A stretch of 5,362 nucleotides of DNA from Pseudomonadota bacterium (GCA_023428365.1 JAEYYQ010000128.1:1-5362); one strand, 5' to 3'; counted from the first letter of the stretch, positions 1-5,362 are shown. The notes: generated by a model not told the origin, from the letters alone. Translations and numbers: made by a program.

Positions 1-8
1 ACGTTATG

Positions 9-41
9 GACGACGGCACAGTTCATCGACGCGCCGTCGTC
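9..41 (-). terminator. Inverted repeat, possible terminator of the rraA-like/enolase-family operon
   Basis: A perfect 9-bp inverted repeat, GACGACGGC (9-17) and GCCGTCGTC (33-41), encloses a 15-base loop. It begins 35 bases beyond the TAG stop of the enolase-family gene, which is where a terminator of the minus-strand operon would sit. The stem is GC-rich, but the bases that follow on the minus strand (TCCATAACGT) are not a T-run. It is therefore not a canonical intrinsic terminator and could instead be an mRNA 3'-end stabiliser or a chance repeat. The rest of 1-76 shows no gene that I can support. Confidence 0.3.
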
Positions 42-76
42 TGCTCACAGTGCTGTATCCGCGGGCCCAACCGAGC

Positions 77-1282
77 CTAGATATCGGCGGCTGTTGTGCG
101 CCGCACATGCACGTCCTTGCGCTTGACGACATCCGGCTGCAAGGCCGTCCCAACGCCCGGTCCCGGCGGCACCGTAATCTCGCCTTTCACGATGGGTGGC
201 AGCTCGGTCACGAAACGGTGGTACCAGCCGTAGTAGAAGGCACGCACGACCTCTTGCACCCAGCAATTGCGGGTGTGCAGCGCAAGATGCGTCGAGACCG
301 TCAGCACCACAGGCCCGGTGCAGTCATGGAAGGCGACCGGCACGTGGTAGCTTTCGGCCATGTTCCCAACCTTTCGCGCCTCCGACAGCCCGCCGCACCA
401 CGACAGATCCATGATCACCATGGACAAAGCTTCCAGCTCCAGAAGCTGACGGAAGTCGGCCCGCGACCCTCGTGTCTCGCCGACGGCAACGGGACAGCGC
501 GTGGACCTTGCCACCTCGCCGATCGACGCCAGATGATCCATGAACACCGGATCCTCGACCCACATCGGCGACAGTGGCTCCAACGCACGGGCGATCTTCA
601 CCGCCATCGGCCGGCTCCACATCGAGTGAAGCTCCGCTGCGATCTCCATCTTGTCGCCGACGGCCTTGCGGATTTTCTCGAACGGCTCCAGGCCGCGCTT
701 GAGATCCTCGGCGCCGATCCACTGCCCGGATGAAGCCTCGGCCGCGTAGTCGAACGGCCAGATCTTCATCGCCGTGATGTCCATTTCCAGAAGGGAATGG
801 ACCAGCTCGTCGGCATTGTTCAGGAACGCGTCGAGGTCTTCATACTGCCCGCGCGTCGCGGTGAGACCGAAGTTGTCAGTCCCCTGTGTCGGACGGGTCT
901 GGACGTATGAATAGCCTGCACACGTGTTGTAGACACGTATCTTTTCCCGGACTCGCCCGCCAAGCAGATCGCACAACGGCAGCCCCGCCGATTGCCCAAG
1001 GATATCCCAGAGCGCGATATCGATGGCCGCCCGCCCGCGCATTTCAGCGCTCGACCCGACAAAGCCGATGTAACCGATCAGGTTGTTCTGATGCGCCTCA
1101 ACATTACGCGGATCGCGTCCGATGAGCTTCGGAGCTATGAGCTGATGAATGTGGGCTTCCGCAGCGGCAGGGCCATAGAATGTCTCGCCGAGCCCGACCA
1201 AGCCCTCATCGGTGTGCAACTGCACCCACAGGATATTGGGAAACTCATCGACCCGGATGGTTTCAATTGCCGTGACTTTCAT
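77..1282 (-). CDS. Mandelate racemase/muconate lactonizing enzyme family protein (enolase superfamily), probable acid-sugar dehydratase
   Basis: A 401-residue protein of the mandelate racemase subgroup of the enolase superfamily, cytoplasmic and Mg-dependent. These enzymes abstract the alpha proton of a carboxylate; most members with this layout dehydrate sugar acids to 2-keto-3-deoxy acids. The N-terminal capping domain covers about 1-130 and the barrel follows. Putative metal ligands are E217 (in AELH), E243 (WVEDP) and E269 (VGETRG), spaced 26 and 26 as in mandelate racemase. The His-Asp dyad is D292 (MDLSWCGG) and H319 (AFHDC), also at family spacing, with a candidate acid at E344. H219, two residues after the first ligand, is a feature shared with galactonate and mannonate dehydratases. 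The usual KxK is KIW (K173, W175), and the first ligand is Glu instead of Asp. ATG at 1282 is preferred over GTG at 1288 because AGAGGG (1288-1293) gives 5-base spacing and the GTG overlaps it. It follows the rraA-like gene by 10 bases. The exact substrate is unknown. Confidence 0.9.
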   Translation of the reverse strand: MKVTAIETIRVDEFPNILWVQLHTDEGLVGLGETFYGPAAAEAHIHQLIAPKLIGRDPRNVEAHQNNLIGYIGFVGSSAEMRGRAAIDIALWDILGQSAGLPLCDLLGGRVREKIRVYNTCAGYSYVQTRPTQGTDNFGLTATRGQYEDLDAFLNNADELVHSLLEMDITAMKIWPFDYAAEASSGQWIGAEDLKRGLEPFEKIRKAVGDKMEIAAELHSMWSRPMAVKIARALEPLSPMWVEDPVFMDHLASIGEVARSTRCPVAVGETRGSRADFRQLLELEALSMVIMDLSWCGGLSEARKVGNMAESYHVPVAFHDCTGPVVLTVSTHLALHTRNCWVQEVVRAFYYGWYHRFVTELPPIVKGEITVPPGPGVGTALQPDVVKRKDVHVRRTTAADI

Positions 1283-1287
1283 GACCA

Positions 1288-1294
1288 CCCTCTC
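1288..1294 (-). promoter_or_regulatory. Ribosome binding site deciding the start of the enolase-family gene
   Basis: On the minus strand GAGAGGG lies 5 bases before ATG at 1282 and overlaps the TGA stop of the preceding rraA-like gene (1293-1295). This placement supports the ATG over the in-frame GTG at 1288 and suggests that translation of the two genes is coupled. Confidence 0.6.
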
Positions 1295-1985
1295 AATCCA
1301 CGTACCGTACGCGGTCAGACTTCAGCAGCTCCGCGATATTGGGACGGGTTGCCATCTTCTTCTCACGTACATCGGCGATCACCGCGGCTTCCGCATTCCG
1401 GATCGCCTCGACACGCGCAATGACCTCGTCAAGCTTCGCCTGCGGGATGACGACGACGCCATCCCGGTCTCCGACGATCACATCCCCCGGCTGCACGGCT
1501 ACGCCACCGGCGACGATCGGATGTCCTACCCGGCCAGGACCGCTCCTGACACATGAGTTGGGCGTGATACCGCGCGAGAACACCGGTAGCCCTGCCTCGA
1601 CGATGCCCGCGCTGTCACGCGCCATGCCGTCGATCACGATGGCCTGGATACCGGCATTGGCGGCCATCATGGAGACAATATCGCCGCACACAGCGGTGGA
1701 CATGAAGCCGTCGGACGCCGAGATGACGACATCACCCGCCTGCGCCAACGCCACCGCCGCCATGATCGCAAGATTGTCGCCCGGCCCGGTCTCGCAGGTC
1801 AACGCCGTGCCGACGAACTGCGCCGTGGAGGAATCGACCGGCTTGATCGCCGCGTCCAGCGCACCACGACCGTTCATGGCGTCAGCAACGTGGCCGGTCT
1901 GGGCCCCCTTCAGTTTTTCCAGCTTGTCAGCTGCCGGGCGCGGAAATGACTTCCGGATGACGAGCAGCGGCGGATCTTCGAGCAT
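1293..1985 (-). CDS. RraA family protein, 4-hydroxy-4-methyl-2-oxoglutarate aldolase/oxaloacetate decarboxylase-like
   Basis: A 230-residue protein of the RraA/HMG-CHA aldolase (class II pyruvate aldolase) family, cytoplasmic. Characterised relatives cleave 4-hydroxy-4-methyl-2-oxoglutarate or decarboxylate oxaloacetate using a divalent metal. The signature D-X20-R-D is present as D102, R123 and D124 (in GDIVS and MARDS), the same spacing and apparently the same numbering as the Pseudomonas putida enzyme. Other family landmarks are TGHVADAMNGRG (30-41), TCETGPGDNL (63-72) and GDRDGVVVIP (172-181). The residue three after R-D is Gly127, where I recall proven aldolases carrying Glu or Asp, so aldolase activity is not assured. 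The frame stays open to 2138, but the upstream part is basic, low-complexity and non-family. ATG at 1985 has GAGG (1992-1995) with 6-base spacing. It is the first gene of a two-gene operon. The alternative role, RNase E inhibition as in E. coli RraA, is unlikely in this metabolic context. Confidence 0.88.
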   Translation of the reverse strand: MLEDPPLLVIRKSFPRPAADKLEKLKGAQTGHVADAMNGRGALDAAIKPVDSSTAQFVGTALTCETGPGDNLAIMAAVALAQAGDVVISASDGFMSTAVCGDIVSMMAANAGIQAIVIDGMARDSAGIVEAGLPVFSRGITPNSCVRSGPGRVGHPIVAGGVAVQPGDVIVGDRDGVVVIPQAKLDEVIARVEAIRNAEAAVIADVREKKMATRPNIAELLKSDRVRYVD

Positions 1986-2007
1986 GCGTTTCCTCAATGT
2001 GCGTTTC
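1985..2007 (-). repeat. Direct repeat GAAACGCA at the rraA-like ribosome binding site
   Basis: On the minus strand GAAACGCA occurs at 2007-2000 and again at 1992-1985, a 15-base period. The second copy runs from the end of the ribosome binding site into the start codon. The core GAAACGC occurs once more, on the opposite strand, inside the palindrome at 2043-2049. The copies are exact, but they are short. Confidence 0.35.
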
Positions 2008-2152
2008 TTGGCTGCGGCGCTAGTTCCCTGGACAGTGACGCGGAAACGCGTCACGACGCAAGTGGACCTTGGCGGCGACTCTTGCGTGCGCTCATGATAG
2101 GTATAAGTAAACCGGCCTCCCGCCCCTCCACGTCCCACCGGGAATCCGCGCC
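1986..2152. promoter_or_regulatory. Divergent promoter region between the rraA-like operon and the TSUP transporter gene
   Basis: This 167-base gap must hold the promoters for both directions unless transcripts start inside a gene. It contains a perfect 20-bp palindrome (2035-2054), GAAACGC repeats near the minus-strand start, and one AT-rich island at 2091-2111 in otherwise GC-rich DNA. In the island TATAAG (2102-2107) resembles a -10 element for the plus strand, and TATCAT (read on the minus strand, 2093-2098) resembles one for the operon. Neither has a convincing -35 box at 16-18 bases. Exact promoters cannot be called. Confidence 0.5.
2035..2054. promoter_or_regulatory. Perfect 20-bp palindrome, candidate operator
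   Basis: The sequence GTGACGCGGAAACGCGTCAC has 8-bp arms (2035-2042 and 2047-2054) that are exact reverse complements around GAAA. It lies 50 bases before the rraA-like ATG and 98 bases before the transporter GTG, a position suited to control of both. Its size fits a dimeric repressor or activator, although I cannot assign a regulator family. As plus-strand RNA the same sequence would form an 8-bp stem capped by a GAAA (GNRA) tetraloop, so a leader hairpin in the transporter mRNA is an alternative. Confidence 0.5.
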
Positions 2153-3088
2153 GTGCCCCTGATTATGATTTTCCCGCTTTACCTTCCCGTCGCCGGCATG
2201 GCGATCGATGGCTCGCTTTTGCTCGCCATGGGACTGGCCGTCGGCATTCTTTCAGGGATGTTTGGGATCGGCGGCGGCTTCATCACCACCCCGCTGCTGA
2301 TCCTGATGGGCATTCCACCGCTGGTGGCGGTTGGCACTGGCGTCAGCCAGGTCGTCGCCTCATCCGTCTCAGGCGCAATGAACCAGTGGCGGCGAAGGAA
2401 TGTCGATATACAGATGGGGTTGCTCATTCTCTGTGGCGGCATCGTGGGCGCCACGGCAGGCATCGGCATTCAGCGGCTCCTGAAGGCAATCGGGCAACTC
2501 GACGTCTTTATCTCGCTGTCCTACGTGCTCGTGCTCGGGGTCATCGGCGGGCTGATGTTCATCGAGAGCCTCTCGACGTTGCGTCAGCGAAAAACACTCC
2601 CTAACGCGCCAGCTCGTCGTGGCGGCCAGCATACCTGGATCCAGGGATTGCCGCTCAAGCGCCGTTTCAAGACTTCGAAGCTCTACATCAGCATGATCCC
2701 GCCGGTGATGATCGGCATTCTGATCGGTCTTCTGACGGCGATCATGGGCATCGGCGGCGGCTTCCTCATCGTTCCGGCAATGATCTACCTGCTGCGCATG
2801 CCTACACGCATCGCCATCGGCACCTCGATGTTCCAGGTGACATTCCTGGCCGCCTACGCGACGATCCTGCAGGCCACAACCAACTACAGCGTCGATCTCA
2901 TGCTGGCATTCCCGCTGATGCTCGGCGGCGTGGTCGGTGCGCAATACGGCACCCGTATCGCGCAACGGCTGAATGCGGAGCAACTGCGCATCATGCTGGC
3001 GCTTCTGGTGCTCGCCGTTGCAGTCCGGATGGCGTTCGATCTGACCATTCCGCCGACCGAGCTGTTCGATCTGGATGACCGCCCGTAA
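2153..3088 (+). CDS. Sulfite exporter TauE/SafE (TSUP) family membrane transporter
   Basis: A 311-residue inner-membrane protein of the TSUP family, whose members move sulfite, sulfonates and other small organic anions. It is an internal duplication. The first half carries FGIGGGFITTPLL (37-49) and GTGVSQVVASS (61-71); the second carries MGIGGGFLIVPAM (198-210) and GTSMFQVTFLA (223-233). About eight hydrophobic segments are visible, near 21-36, 43-66, 88-106, 117-138, 181-198, 200-215, 225-265 (two) and 277-296. A basic, hydrophilic linker (about 142-178) separates the halves. The length is normal for the family. GTG at 2153 is the first possible start, with a weak GGGA 9 bases upstream; ATG at 2165 also fits family N-termini but has no binding site. 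It is divergent from the rraA-like/enolase-family operon, so a role in moving that pathway's substrate or product is an inference. The substrate is unknown. Confidence 0.9.
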   Translation: MPLIMIFPLYLPVAGMAIDGSLLLAMGLAVGILSGMFGIGGGFITTPLLILMGIPPLVAVGTGVSQVVASSVSGAMNQWRRRNVDIQMGLLILCGGIVGATAGIGIQRLLKAIGQLDVFISLSYVLVLGVIGGLMFIESLSTLRQRKTLPNAPARRGGQHTWIQGLPLKRRFKTSKLYISMIPPVMIGILIGLLTAIMGIGGGFLIVPAMIYLLRMPTRIAIGTSMFQVTFLAAYATILQATTNYSVDLMLAFPLMLGGVVGAQYGTRIAQRLNAEQLRIMLALLVLAVAVRMAFDLTIPPTELFDLDDRP

Positions 3089-3114
3089 GGAGGGGAAGCA
3101 AAAGATCGCCCCAC

Positions 3115-3774
3115 TTAACCGGCAACCGGTCGCACGTACTTGGAGTGCACCCAGCCGTACGAGCATGGTCCGCTGTAGGCCTCTGCCTTGGCCCACGGCG
3201 TGCTGACGCCGCAATCAATCATATCGCCACCGGGAGCCGGGTAGATCACGGCGAGCCAAGCACCAACGTCACCGCAGATATAGACCTCCCGGCCATTCTG
3301 CAGGCGGTCGAATTCTCTGAAGGGCGCCCCGCCAGGTCCTGTCCGGACAGACAGGAAGCCATCGCCGCGCGGATCGAGTCCTGCTACGGCTCCGGTACTC
3401 CCGCAGGCATCGTACATTGGATTACCGCCGATGATGATGGGGACGTCGAGCGTCACCGCCGTAGATCGCGTAGCCGGTCCCGCCAATGAACCACAGCTTT
3501 TCGCTCCTTCCACGGAAGCAATGAGATCGACTTGTTTCTGAGCTTCCGCGGGCAGTTTCGCGTAAGGCGGGAAGCATCCCTGGCCGAAGGCTGCCTGCCC
3601 GCGCGGAGAGGTAAAGCAATATCCGTACTGGGCAAAAATGGCGTTGCGGCGCAGCCAGAGTTGATCGCAGGTCAGCTGGCTGAATTCTACGGTCTGGGCC
3701 AAGCTGACAGGGACGATCAGGGGGACGCTCAACGCGGCGAATAGCGCCACTACAAACCCGCGCCATGATTGCAT
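3115..3774 (-). CDS. Secreted YARHG-domain protein with SH3-like C-terminal region
   Basis: A 219-residue, probably periplasmic protein of unknown function. Residues 1-26 form a signal peptide (R5, hydrophobic 7-23, cleavage after S-L-A26). Residues 34-85 match the YARHG domain pattern: LTCDQLWLRRN, then QYGYCF, then GCFPPYAKLP. The C-terminal part, about 133-217, resembles a bacterial SH3-like domain (FLSVRTGPG at 140-148, then GREVYICGD, WLAVIY and a closing GWVHSKYVRP), a fold that often binds cell-wall material. The mature part has eight cysteines (36, 53, 67, 94, 124, 167, 188, 204), which suggests disulfides. The ATG at 3774 has GAGG (3785-3788) 10 bases away. It lies 96 bases downstream of the metallophosphoesterase gene in the same direction and converges on the transporter gene with a 26-base gap that holds no clear terminator. 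The domain calls are from pattern recognition. Confidence 0.8.
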   Translation of the reverse strand: MQSWRGFVVALFAALSVPLIVPVSLAQTVEFSQLTCDQLWLRRNAIFAQYGYCFTSPRGQAAFGQGCFPPYAKLPAEAQKQVDLIASVEGAKSCGSLAGPATRSTAVTLDVPIIIGGNPMYDACGSTGAVAGLDPRGDGFLSVRTGPGGAPFREFDRLQNGREVYICGDVGAWLAVIYPAPGGDMIDCGVSTPWAKAEAYSGPCSYGWVHSKYVRPVAG

Positions 3775-3870
3775 GAACCGCGATCCTCAATCGTCGCTGC
3801 CGTTGAGAAGGGTTCTACCGGGATCTCCCCGTTGTCGCTAGCCAGTGTTCAGACCCCGATGACGGTTTGG

Positions 3871-4764
3871 TTAGCCGATCTCGACCAACACGATCTCGGG
3901 CGGCACGCCGAATCTGACCGGCGCAATCGAGCAGCCAAGGCCGCCCGAGACGATCATCTGACGAGACCCCTCGGTCACATGACCGTAGGCATAGCGATTA
4001 CCGAAACGCGAAGGAACGACCGGGGAGTATCCGAACAATCGGACTTGCCCGCCATGCGTGTGCCCACACAGGGTAAGGGCGACGCGCTCGGGAACCCGCG
4101 GAAAGATGTCGGGCTCATGCGCGAGCAGCACCACAGGCGCCGTGTCATCGACCTTCGCCAACAGCCCAGGAAGATCGTCAACGCCTTCCGGGCCACCACG
4201 GCGCGACCTAGACAAAAACGCGAGCTGATCGCCTAACCCTGCCAGCCAGAACGCGTGCGCGCCTTTGCGTAATTTCGCGGCATCGTTCTCGTAGACTGGA
4301 ATACCTGCACGCTCGAGGGCCAGACGGCCGAGTACCGGGCCACCGCCCTTTTCCTGAGCGGCGCGATCATCCCACCAGTCGTGATTGCCGAGAATTGCGT
4401 GAACGCCAAGTGGGGCCTTCAGACCGGAAAGTGCTCTGGACCAGTCGTTTGCATCGACCAGCTCCGTGACCCACCGGTGTCTGGCGGCATAGTCACCCAG
4501 CAGCACGATGACATCGGGCTGCAAGGCATTGGTGACCTCAACCATGTGCTCAATGTGCTCGACCGGCATCCACGGCTTGCAGGCATGAATGTCGGCAAGC
4601 GCCGCAATTTTGAGATTTAGTCCCTCCGGCCAGCCGCTTGGCGATACCGCATATCGCTGTACACGGAGGCGGCGCGGCTCGATTCCGAACGCATAGCCGC
4701 CAAGCGACAAAGCGCCGAGCGTCGCTAAGCCGACTGTTTGCAAAATCCTTCGGCGTGTGAGCAT
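3871..4764 (-). CDS. Tat-exported metallophosphoesterase, YaeI-like phosphodiesterase
   Basis: A 297-residue calcineurin-like phosphoesterase of the YaeI type (COG1408-like). It probably hydrolyses phosphodiester or pyrophosphate bonds at the outer face of the inner membrane or in the periplasm. The N-terminus LTRRRILQTVGLATLGAL has the twin-arginine pattern (T3-R4-R5-x-I7-L8) followed by a hydrophobic stretch to about 27. The metal-binding motifs appear in order: D58-I-H60, G90-D91, G126-N-H-D129, H216 (LLAHEPD) and G234-H-T-H-G-G239. All expected metal ligands are present and the length is typical. The ATG at 4764 has only a weak site (GAG about 10 bases upstream). It lies 62 bases after the uvrB stop on the same strand; there is no obvious functional link to repair. 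The natural substrate is unknown; lipid A precursor-type pyrophosphatase activity is possible but unproven. Confidence 0.9.
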   Translation of the reverse strand: MLTRRRILQTVGLATLGALSLGGYAFGIEPRRLRVQRYAVSPSGWPEGLNLKIAALADIHACKPWMPVEHIEHMVEVTNALQPDVIVLLGDYAARHRWVTELVDANDWSRALSGLKAPLGVHAILGNHDWWDDRAAQEKGGGPVLGRLALERAGIPVYENDAAKLRKGAHAFWLAGLGDQLAFLSRSRRGGPEGVDDLPGLLAKVDDTAPVVLLAHEPDIFPRVPERVALTLCGHTHGGQVRLFGYSPVVPSRFGNRYAYGHVTEGSRQMIVSGGLGCSIAPVRFGVPPEIVLVEIG

Positions 4765-4790
4765 TGAATCTCAGTTCGATGGCGAGACAG

Positions 4791-4812
4791 CGCAATTTGC
4801 TGCGGTATTGCG
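4791..4812. repeat. Small inverted repeat between uvrB and the metallophosphoesterase gene
   Basis: CGCAAT (4791-4796) and ATTGCG (4807-4812) are perfect 6-bp arms around a 10-base loop in the 62-base gap. It could be a weak hairpin after uvrB or a binding site upstream of the metallophosphoesterase gene. There is no T-run after it, so I do not call it a terminator. The AT-rich TAATAT just upstream on the minus strand lacks a -35 partner. Confidence 0.25.
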
Positions 4813-4826
4813 AAAGAAATATTAGG

Positions 4827-5362
4827 CTAAGCCCCCGGCCTCCCGGTCTTTTTCGGCCGGCCGCGCCGGCGTTTGCGTTCTTCCTCAGTCTGAATTTCAA
4901 CCGTCTTGGCCGGCTTCAACTTGTCGACCGGCAGCCCGCGTTCGGCGTGCGGCCCCATCTCATCGAGCGTTGGCTTATGGGGGCCACGGATGGCCTCACC
5001 GAAGGCTCCCGCCTTCGTGCGCGGATCGACACGAGGCGCACGGGCTGGAACCGGCAGATCGGTTCCCGGCCCCATTTCGTCCAATGACGGCTTATGCGGC
5101 CGCGAGGTGGATTGCGCGTAGGTTGGCTGCACCGGCTGATATTCGCGCTCGATCTTCGAGCCGTCCGATGAGCCGCCCTTGCCCTTTTTGTTGAGAATAT
5201 TGGCTTTCGCGCCGTATTTGCGGTCGCCCTCGTAGCGTCCCGCCTTGTCCTCGACATCCATCTGGCGCGCCAGCGGATCGTCGGAGATCGCGAGTTCCGT
5301 CTCGCGCAGCCGCTTGACCTCGTCGCGCAGCCGGGCTGCCGTCTCGAATTCGAGATCGGCTG
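4827..5362 (-). CDS. uvrB: UvrABC system protein B (excinuclease ABC subunit B), C-terminal part with long tail, partial
   Basis: This is the 3' end of uvrB; the gene enters from the right edge, so only the last 177 full codons are visible. UvrB is the DNA-damage verification helicase of nucleotide excision repair and recruits UvrC through its C-terminal UVR motif. That motif opens the visible part: ADLEFETAARLRDEVKRLRE, followed by TELAISDDPLARQ. Many UvrB proteins stop soon after the motif, but here about 144 residues follow. This tail is rich in Lys, Arg, Pro and Gly, is probably disordered, contains PHKPxLDEMGP twice, and ends in RKRRRGRPKKTGRPGA, which resembles an AT-hook. The methionine encoded at 5261 is internal and not a start. 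The reading frame is intact to TAG at 4827-4829. Similar tails occur, as I recall, in alphaproteobacterial UvrB. Confidence 0.92.
   Translation of the reverse strand, partial: ADLEFETAARLRDEVKRLRETELAISDDPLARQMDVEDKAGRYEGDRKYGAKANILNKKGKGGSSDGSKIEREYQPVQPTYAQSTSRPHKPSLDEMGPGTDLPVPARAPRVDPRTKAGAFGEAIRGPHKPTLDEMGPHAERGLPVDKLKPAKTVEIQTEEERKRRRGRPKKTGRPGA
4950..5099 (-). repeat. Duplicated PHKP(S/T)LDEMGP motif in the UvrB tail
   Basis: Two 33-base units encode PHKPSLDEMGP (5067-5099) and PHKPTLDEMGP (4950-4982), starting 117 bases apart (39 codons). They agree at 10 of 11 residues while their codons differ at several third positions. That suggests selection on the peptide and not a recent DNA duplication. 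Confidence 0.75.

Noticed and set aside
50..733. Plus-strand open frame of 227 codons opposite the enolase-family gene
   Set aside because: It is antisense to a gene with clear family motifs, has no recognisable domain, and is rich in His, Arg and Pro as expected from a complementary frame of GC-rich coding DNA.
1339..2097. Plus-strand open frame of 252 codons opposite the rraA-like gene
   Set aside because: It is a mirror of the RraA codon pattern with Ala, Thr, Ser and Pro bias and no domain; the minus-strand gene has a good ribosome binding site and family motifs.
2100..2111. GntR/FadR-type operator suggested by GGTATAAG in the AT-rich island
   Set aside because: The 12 bases TAGGTATAAGTA are symmetric only at the ends and centre; both inner pairs mismatch, so the site is too poor to call.
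1986..2138. N-terminal extension of the rraA-like protein by 51 codons
   Set aside because: The extra residues are basic, non-family sequence crossing the palindrome; ATG at 1985 has GAGG at 6-base spacing and gives the usual family length.
3089..3114. Terminator between the convergent transporter and YARHG genes
   Set aside because: Only GGGG (3092-3095) and CCCC (3109-3112) can pair, across 13 bases, with no T-run on either strand. The GGAGGGG there looks like a ribosome binding site but no gene follows it.
2369..3214. Minus-strand open frame of 281 codons opposite the transporter gene
   Set aside because: It is highly charged, rich in His, Gln and Arg, overlaps the transporter's conserved membrane motifs and runs into the YARHG gene region; it is a shadow frame.
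3775..3870. Possible small gene or terminator in the 96-base gap between the metallophosphoesterase and YARHG genes
   Set aside because: No supported open frame is present, and the best stem (CGGG/CCCG around ATCTC) is only 4 bp with no T-run.
3769..4236. Plus-strand open frame of 155 codons opposite the metallophosphoesterase gene
   Set aside because: No domain is recognisable and it lies antisense to the GHTHGG-containing end of a complete metallophosphoesterase gene.
4827..5261. A separate small gene of 144 codons starting at the methionine at 5261
   Set aside because: The frame continues upstream without a stop into the UVR motif of UvrB, so this is the tail of uvrB and not an independent gene.

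Overview
The window is high-GC DNA with tightly packed, intact genes. It looks like the chromosome of an alphaproteobacterium, probably Hyphomicrobiales (Bradyrhizobium/Rhodopseudomonas-like). This placement rests on codon use, the style of the UvrB tail and the YARHG-domain protein, so it is an inference and not a measured assignment.

Left half (1-3088): a two-gene minus-strand operon encodes an RraA/HMG-aldolase-family protein followed, 10 bases later, by an enolase-superfamily (mandelate racemase subgroup) protein, probably an acid-sugar dehydratase. Divergent from it on the plus strand is a TauE/SafE (TSUP) membrane transporter. The shared intergenic region (1986-2152) holds a perfect 20-bp palindrome, the best operator candidate in the window. 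The simplest reading is a small catabolic module: the transporter moves an organic anion, the enolase-family enzyme dehydrates a hydroxy acid, and the RraA-like enzyme cleaves or decarboxylates a 2-keto acid. The substrate cannot be read from the sequence. No regulator or dehydrogenase is in view and either may lie beyond the left edge.

Right half (3115-5362): three minus-strand genes in tandem. In transcription order they are the 3' end of uvrB (running off the right edge), a Tat-exported YaeI-like metallophosphoesterase, and a secreted YARHG protein with a possible SH3-like C-terminal region and eight cysteines. The gaps (62 and 96 bases) are too long for obvious translational coupling, so co-transcription is uncertain. 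This block converges on the transporter gene at 3088/3115.

There are no RNA genes, mobile elements, CRISPR arrays or broken genes that I can support. The most unusual points are the palindrome in the divergent promoter region, the GAAACGC repeats around the rraA-like ribosome binding site, the variant active-site residues in the enolase-family protein, and the UvrB tail with a duplicated PHKPxLDEMGP motif and an AT-hook-like end. I do not see clear evidence of a wholly new system.
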